In this document: piece by piece, positions 33,501-40,065 of the stretch
How positions within the stretch are numbered: the stretch's first letter is position 1
How the letters are laid out: every line of letters begins with the position of its first letter
NCBI GenBank assembly: GCA_032718475.1
Contig: JAUCBJ010002649.1
Span: 5,001 to 45,065 of the forward strand
DNA length: 40,065 nt
Source of the DNA: Nemertoderma westbladi
Lineage: Eukaryota; Xenacoelomorpha; Nemertodermatida; Nemertodermatidae
Direction: 5' to 3'
Notes under the pieces: generated by a model
The model's input: the letters and a program-made list of their open reading frames with translations, nothing else
The model's database searches: none
What the model was told of the DNA's origin: nothing
Program-made: the position numbers and the translations under genes

Positions 33501-36450
33501 GGTACCGTCACTGAGGGTTGAACCAGCGCTGTGTGGTACCGTCCCTGGGGGTTGAACCAGCGCTGTGTGGTACCGTCACTGGGGGCTGAACCAGCGCTGT
33601 GTGGTACCGTCACTGGGGGTTGAACCAGCGCTGTGTGGTACCGTCACTGTGGGTTGAACCAGCGCTGTGTGGCACCGTCACTGGGGGTTGAACCAGCGCT
33701 ATGTGGTACCGTCACTGGGGGTTGAACCAGCGCTGTGTGGTACCGTCACCGGGGGTTGAACCAGCGCTATGTGGTACCGTCACTGGGGGTTGAACCAGCG
33801 CTGTGTGGTACCGTCACTGGGGGTTGAACCACATCTGTGTGGTACCGTCACTGGGGGTTGAACCACATCTGTGTGGTACCGTCACTGGGGGTTGAACCAC
33901 ATCTGTGTGGTACCGTCACTGGGGGTTGAACCAGCGCTGTGTGGTACCGTCACTGGGGAGTTGAACCAGCGCTATGTGGTACCGTCACTGGGGGGTTGAA
34001 CTAGCGCTGTGTGGTACCGTCACTGGGGGTTGAACCACATCTGAGTGGTACCGTCACTGGGGGTTGAACCACATCTGTGTGGTACCGTGACTGGGGGTTG
34101 AACCAGCGCTGTGTGGTACCGTCACTGGAGGTTGAACCAGCGCTGTGTGGTACCGTCGCCGGGGGTTAAACCAGCGGTGTGTGGTACCGTCACTGGGGGT
34201 TGAACCAGCACTATGTGGTACCGTCACTGGGGGTTGAACCAGCGCTGTGTGGTACCGTCACCGGGGGTTGAACCAGCGCTGTGTGGTAGCGTCACTGGGG
34301 GTTAAACCAGCGCTGTGTGGTACCGTCACTGGGGGTTGAACCAGCGCTGTGTGGTACCGTCACTGGGGGTTGAACCAGCGCTGTGTGGTACCGTCACTGG
34401 GGGGTTGAACCAGCGCTGTGTGGTACCGTCACTGGTGGTTGAACCAGCGCTATGTGGTACCGTCACTGGGGGTTGAACCACATCTGTGTGGTACCGTCAC
34501 CGGGGGTTAAACCAGCGCTGTGTGGTACCGTCACTGGGGGTTGAACCAACGCTGTGTGGTACCGTCACTGGGGGTTGAACCAGCGCTGTGTGGTACCGTC
34601 ACTGGGGGTTGAACCAGCGCTTTGTGGTACCGTCACTGTTGGTTGATCCAGCGCTATGTGGTACCGTCACTGGGGGGTTGAACCAGCGCTGTGTGGTACC
34701 GTCACTGGGGGTTTGAACCAGCGCTGTGTGGTACCGTCACCGGGGGTTGAACCAGCGCTGTGTGGTACCGTCACCGGGGGTTAAACCAGCGCTGTGTGGT
34801 ACCGTCACTGGTGGTTGAACCAGCGCTGTTTGGTACCGTCACTGGGGGTTGAACCAGCGCTATGTGGTACCGTCACTGGGGGTTGAACCACATCTGTGTG
34901 GTCCCGTCACTGGGGGTTGAACCAGCGCTGTGTGGTACCGTCACTGGGGGTTGAACCAGCGCTGTGTGGTTCCGTCACTGGGGGTTGAACCAGCGCTTTG
35001 TGGTACCGTAACTGTTGGTTGAACCAGCGCTATGTGGTACCATCACTGGGGGGTTAAACCAGCGCTGTGTGGTACCGTCACTGGGGGGTTGAACCAGCGC
35101 TGTGTGGTACCGTCACTGGGTTTGAACCAGCGCTGTGTGGTACCGTCACCGGGGGTTGAACCAGCGCTGTGTGGTACCGTCACCGGGGGTTAAACCAGCG
35201 CTGTGGGGTACCGTCACTGGTGGTTGAACCAGCGCTGTGTGGTACCGTCACTGATGGTTGAACCAGCGCTGTGTGGGACCGTCACTGGGGGTTAAACCAG
35301 CGATGTGTGGTACCGTCACCGGGGGTTAAACCAGTGCTGTGTGGTACCGTCACTGGTGGTTGAACCAGCGCTGTGTGGTACCGTCACTGGGGGTTGAACC
35401 AGCTCTATGTGGTACCGTCACTGGGGGGTTGAACCAGCGCTGTGTGGTACCGTCACCGGGGGTTAAACCAGCGCTGTGTAGTACCGTCACCGGGGGTTAA
35501 ACCAGCGCTGTGTGGTACCGTCACTAGTGGTTGAACCAGCGCTGTGTGGTAGCGTCACTGGGGGTTGAACCAGCGCTATGTGGTACCGTCACTGGGGGTT
35601 GAACCATCGCTGTGTGGTACCGTCACTGGGGGTTGAACCAGCGCTGCGTGGTACCGTCACCGGGGGTTGAACCAGCGCTTTGTGGTACCGTCACTGAGGG
35701 TTGAACCAGCGCTGTGTGGTACCGTCACTGGTGGTTGAACCAGCACAGTGTGGTACCGTACAGTCACTGGGGGTTGAACCAACGCTGTGTGGTACCGTCA
35801 CTGGGGGTTGAACCAGCGCTGTGTGGTACCGTCACTGGGGGGTTGAACCAGCGCTGTGTGGTACTGTCACTGATGGTTGAACCAGCGCTGTGTGGTTATG
35901 TCACTGGGGGTTGAACCAGCGCTGTGTGGTACCGTCACCGGGGGTTAAACCAGCGCTGTGTAGTACCGTCACCGGGGGTTAAACCAGCGCTGTGTGGTAC
36001 CGTCACTAGTGGTTGAACCAGCGCTGTGTGGTAGCGTCACTGGGGGTTGAACCAGCGCTATGTGGTACCGTCACTGGGGGTTGAACCATCGCTGTGTGGT
36101 ACCGTCACTGGGGGTTGAACCAGCGCTGCGTGGTACCGTCACCGGGGGTTGAACCAGCGCTTTGTGGTACCGTCACTGAGGGTTGAACCAGCGCTGTGTG
36201 GTACCGTCACTGGTGGTTGAACCAGCACAGTGTGGTACCGTACAGTCACTGGGGGTTGAACCAACGCTGTCTGGTACCGTCACTGGGGGTTGAACCAGCG
36301 CTGTGTGGTACCGTCACTGGGGGGTTGAACCAGCGCTGTGTGGTACCGTCACTGGTGGTTGAACCAGCGCTGTGTGGTACCGTCACTGGGGGTTGAACCA
36401 GCGCTGTGTGGTACCGTCACTCGGGGTTGGACCAGCGCTGTGTGGTACCG
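30573..36450 (+). repeat. Minisatellite E, 34-bp unit, about 172 copies
   Basis: The unit combines GGTACCGTCACTGGGGG, TTGAACCAGCGCT and GTGT. It includes the palindromes GGTACC and AGCGCT and the short inverted string GGTTGAACC. Variants are ACATCTG for GCGCTG, ACCGGGGGTTAAACC, and one or two extra Gs. Higher-order structure is visible: a 306-bp block (9 units) marked by GTCGCCGGGGGTTAAACC at 31771, 32077 and 32383, and a 482-bp block marked by ACCGTACAGTCAC at about 35755 and 36237. Short open frames inside it are repeat artefacts. Confidence 0.96.
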
Positions 36451-37131
36451 TTTCATGGTTTTTTCCATCTCCAGCATCACTCCATTACGGATTTTGCCGT
36501 AATATCTCCTCGTTATAACTCCATTATTAGAACACCAGTCTTGGGTCATTAGCTTACATCATATACTGTCTAATTATTTTATAATGATTATATCATGTCA
36601 ATAATGATAATAACAATTTGCGTTATATTTATATTCCATTCTGCTTTACTATAACTAAACAATTATTACGCTATCATTGGGGAGGGGGGGCTTAACGCAA
36701 ATCCCATCTGGTCTTAATGTTAAATGATCAATTAAGGGAAAGGATCAGGTTACAGTGGCACATTATTTTTTATTTCAACCAAGTAGATTTGTTTTTAGAA
36801 GCATTCATTGGATTATTTTATCATTTAGTTATCATTTCATGCAATTTTGTTTAATATAATTTCATTCATATCACCTTTAGACTATTAATAGATATTATAT
36901 ACAAGTAGTTCGCCAATATCATCAAGGCTGGATCAGTGCCAGAATTATGATCAGTGGTCAGCTGGATCAGTTCCTGTGCATTATAATCATAACGATAAAA
37001 TAGGACATTTGAGTCTTATTGATGAATTTACGAACACAGATAGACACAGAAGCCCTTAAGACCCCATTTTTTGTCCACCGAAAGAGTGTGTTGGGTTTAC
37101 AGATAAGGAATACTTTACATTATATTTGCAG
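36451..37131 (+). other. 3' part of the intron before the proline-rich exon
   Basis: AT-rich sequence with a GGGGAGGGGGGG run near 36679 and imperfect repeats of GGATCAGT around 36930-36975. It ends in the acceptor TATATTTGCAG. No gene seen. Confidence 0.6.
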
Positions 37132-37386
37132 CCCGAGTACGCAGTTATAAGCAAGAAGGGGCCATTGGCTGGGTCCCAATCGTCCCCTGCGCCTCTCCAG
37201 ACCGAAACAGATGAACCCCCTCCGCTACCTCCAGCTTACCACGCTGTGTTGCCACCCCAGTCAGCAGACCCCACCGTGCAGTCTCCGGAGCACACAGAGG
37301 CTCGGAGGACCTTATCCGAACCACACCCTGAGCCAGCACCTCGAAATAGTACTCAAGTAGAAGATTCAAAGCCGATATTGTGCACG
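37132..37386 (+). CDS. Proline-rich linker exon of SH3-domain protein
   Basis: An 85-codon exon, phase 0 at both ends. The acceptor is TTTGCAG|CCC and the donor CACG|GTGAGT. It begins PEYAVISKKGP, carries DEPPPLPPAYHAVLPPQ around residues 28-43 (a candidate SH3/WW ligand), then a Ser/Thr/Pro/Glu-rich tail, and ends KPILCT. It has low complexity, consistent with the disordered linker before the C-terminal SH3 domain in amphiphysin/BIN-type proteins. I see no clear clathrin-box or AP2 motif, so the linker alone does not identify the family. Coding status rests on its open frame, good splice sites and phase match with the SH3 exon. Confidence 0.75.
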
Positions 37387-37719
37387 GTGAGTTTATTTAT
37401 AGTTGATGGAAATGGGAGAATCATTTAGTCACATTAAGTGAGGGATTATACCTGTCCATCCACAATACGTGTAATCTTCTACAGCAAACCAATCCTCTTT
37501 CTTCCCAAATTATTACTTTGGTTCCAATTTTTTCTTTTAGATGAAACCCTGTAGTGGTTTAGTGATGATTTGAACGGATTCAGCCGATATCGGCTGGCTG
37601 AAAGTAAAATTACTTTATTAAGCTAATGTGTAAATTGTATTGTTTATTATTCTGCTATAGAATATTATTCTCTTTATGTATTTTGTAATATAAATTAATT
37701 CAGCTTTTTGCTCTTTCAG
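37387..37719 (+). other. Intron between proline-rich and SH3 exons
   Basis: A 333-bp AT-rich intron with GTGAGT donor and TTTTTGCTCTTTCAG acceptor. It is the only intron between identified plus-strand exons that is free of a minisatellite. Confidence 0.8.
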
Positions 37720-37821
37720 GTTGAAGCTTCCTACAATTACACAGCTGTTGATGATGACGAGCTGACATTCCTGAAGGGTGACCTCATTAATATCATTGAA
37801 TACGATGACCTAAGTGAACTG
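37720..37821 (+). CDS. SH3 domain, first half (amphiphysin/BIN-like)
   Basis: A 34-codon exon, phase 0, with acceptor CTCTTTCAG|GTT and donor GAACTG|GTAAGT. It reads VEASYNYTAVDDDELTF, then LKGDLINII and EYDDLSEL. These are the ALYDY-like strand (residues 3-9), the acidic RT loop with DELTF (13-17), the GD turn (20-21), and the start of the n-Src loop. The long acidic EYDD n-Src start, normally followed by an EEGWLMG-type strand, points to amphiphysin/BIN family SH3 domains, which bind proline-rich ligands such as dynamin during endocytosis. The second half (Trp and PxNY) must lie past the window. Other SH3 proteins are not excluded. Its last 39 bp and donor are the source of array F. Confidence 0.8.
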
Positions 37822-40065
37822 GTAAGTCGGTATCTCATCAATATCATTGAATACGATGACCTAAGTGAACTGGTAAGTCGGTATCTCATCAATATCATTG
37901 AATACGATGACCTAAGTGAACTGGTAAGTCGGTATCTCATCAATATCATTGAATACGATGACCTAAGTGAACTGGTAAGTCGGTATCTCATCAATATCAT
38001 TGAATACGATGACCTAAGTGAACTGGTAAGTCGGTATCTCATCAATATCATTGAATACGATGACCTAAGTGAACTGGTAAGTCGGTATCTCATCAATATC
38101 ATTGAATACGATGACCTAAGTGAACTGGTAAGTCGGTATCTCATCAATATCATTGAATACGATGACCTAAGTGAACTGGTAAGTCGGTATCTCATCAATA
38201 TCATTGAATACGATGACCTAAGTGAACTGGTAAGTCGGTATCTCATCAATATCATTGAATACGATGACCTAAGTGAACTGGTAAGTCGGTATCTCATCAA
38301 TATCATTGAATACGATGACCTAAGTGAACTGGTAAGTCGGTATCTCATCAATATCATTGAATACGATGACCTAAGTGAACTGGTAAGTCGGTATCTCATC
38401 AATATCATTGAATACGATGACCTAAGTGAACTGGTAAGTCGGTATCTCATCAATATCATTGAATACGATGACCTAAGTGAACTGGTAAGTCGGTATCTCA
38501 TCAATATCATTGAATACGATGACCTAAGTGAACTGGTAAGTCGGTATCTCATCAATATCATTGAATACGATGACCTAAGTGAACTGGTAAGTCGGTATCT
38601 CATCAATATCATTGAATTCGATGACCTAAGTGAACTGGTAAGTCGGTATCTCATCAATATCATTGAATACGATGACCTAAGTGAACTGGTAAGTCGGTAT
38701 CTCATCAATATCATTGAATACGATGACCTAAGTGAACTGGTAAGTCGGTATCTCATCAATATCATTGAATACGATGACCTAAGTGAACTGGTAAGTCGGT
38801 ATCTCATCAATATCATTGAATACGATGACCTAAGTGAACTGGTAAGTCGGTATCTCATCAATATCATTGAATACGATGACCTAAGTGAACTGGTAAGTCG
38901 GTATCTCATCAATATCATTGAATACGATGACCTAAGTGAACTGGTAAGTCGGTATCTCATCAATATCATTGAATACGATGACCTAAGTGAACTGGTAAGT
39001 CGGTATCTCATCAATATCATTGAATACGATGACCTAAGTGAACTGGTAAGTCGGTATCTCATCAATATCATTGAATACGATGACCTAAGTGAACTGGTAA
39101 GTCGGTATCTCATCAATATCATTGAATACGATGACCTAAGTGAACTGGTAAGTCGGTATCTCATCAATATCATTGAATACGATGACCTAAGTGAACTGGT
39201 AAGTCGGTATCTCATCAATATCATTGAATACGATGACCTAAGTGAACTGGTAAGTCGGTATCTCATCAATATCATTGAATACGATGACCTAAGTGAACTG
39301 GTAAGTCGGTATCTCATCAATATCATTGAATACGATGACCTAAGTGAACTGGTAAGTCGGTATCTCATCAATATCATTGAATACGATGACCTAAGTGAAC
39401 TGGTAAGTCGGTATCTCATCAATATCATTGAATACGATGACCTAAGTGAACTGGTAAGTCGGTATCTCATCAATATCATTGAATACGATGACCTAAGTGA
39501 ACTGGTAAGTCGGTATCTCATCAATATCATTGAATACGATGACCTAAGTGAACTGGTAAGTCGGTATCTCATCAATATCATTGAATACGATGACCTAAGT
39601 GAACTGGTAAGTCGGTATCTCATCAATATCATTGAATACGATGACCTAAGTGAACTGGTAAGTCGGTATCTCATCAATATCATTGAATACGATGACCTAA
39701 GTGAACTGGTAAGTCGGTATCTCATCAATATCATTGAATACGATGACCTAAGTGAACTGGTAAGTCGGTATCTCATCAATATCATTGAATACGATGACCT
39801 AAGTGAACTGGTAAGTCGGTATCTCATCAATATCATTGAATACGATGACCTAAGTGAACTGGTAAGTCGGTATCTCATCAATATCATTGAATACGATGAC
39901 CTAAGTGAACTGGTAAGTCGGTATCTCATCAATATCATTGAATACGATGACCTAAGTGAACTGGTAAGTCGGTATCTCATCAATATCATTGAATACGATG
40001 ACCTAAGTGAACTGGTAAGTCGGTATCTCATCAATATCATTGAATACGATGACCTAAGTGAACTG
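37783..40065 (+). repeat. Minisatellite F, 51-bp exon-end plus splice-donor unit
   Basis: Each unit is the last 39 bp of the SH3 exon (CTCATCAATATCATTG... to GTGAACTG) plus GTAAGTCGGTAT from the intron. 44 complete units and a final 39-bp exon part fit exactly to the end of the window. Only the first unit (ATT for ATC) and one unit at about 38611 (GAATTC for GAATAC) differ. As 51 is a multiple of 3, the exon frame stays open as LINIIEYDDLSEL-VSRY repeats; the opposite strand is open too (767 codons, 40040 to 37737), which follows from the same periodicity. Confidence 0.98.

Noticed and set aside
37737-40040. A 767-codon open frame on the minus strand
   Set aside because: It is the antisense of the 51-bp array. 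Open frames on both strands follow from a unit length divisible by 3 without stops. The real exon with splice sites is on the plus strand.

Overview
The window is animal nuclear DNA. It carries intron-split coding sequence with GT/AG boundaries, LINE (non-LTR) retrotransposon copies and very large minisatellites, and shows no bacterial operon structure. A marine invertebrate fits best. A cephalochordate (amphioxus) is plausible because minisatellites sitting on exon-intron boundaries are, as I recall, described in amphioxus; this is an inference, not proof. About two thirds of the window is tandem repeat.

Left part (1-5300): a minus-strand gene resembling MZB1/pERp1, an ER saposin-like co-chaperone of the canopy group. 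Exon 1 is 4120-4350, exon 2 is 2735-2863 and exon 3 is 2198-2324. The last exon lies beyond the left edge. Intron 3 begins directly with a minisatellite of about 2.2 kb (1-2197), whose unit repeats the exon 3/intron 3 splice junction itself.

Middle-left (5300-14900): a 41-bp array (5345-6108), a TTAA-flanked foldback element (6566-7465), a relic of a LINE reverse transcriptase (7605-7718), then a 6.5-kb array of 37-bp units (7719-14216). The unit of that array looks derived from the GVPQ motif of the neighbouring relic.

Centre (14936-30202): four arrays (D1-D4) of one 20-bp unit, GTAAGTAGTAGGCTTAGTAG, interleaved with rearranged, nearly identical pieces of one endonuclease/reverse-transcriptase LINE. 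The unit starts with a perfect 5' splice-site hexamer and resembles the (TAG)n tail of the LINE. D4 has about 334 copies and I saw no variant in it.

Right part (30203-40065): a plus-strand gene. It has a putative 13-codon exon (30523-30561), a 5.9-kb array of 34-bp units starting 11 nt inside the next intron, an 85-codon proline-rich exon (37132-37386), and an exon for the first half of an SH3 domain, amphiphysin/BIN-like (37720-37821). The last 39 bp of that SH3 exon plus 12 bp of intron including GTAAGT are repeated as an exact 51-bp unit to the end of the window: 45 exon-end copies, 44 of them followed by the donor.

The main observation is that tandem arrays are nucleated at 5' splice sites. 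Two host-gene donors are inside the repeat unit, a third lies 11 nt from an array, and the LINE-associated arrays carry the same GTAAGT hexamer. The SH3 array also stays open in frame, so choice of donor copy could add 17-residue repeats to the protein.
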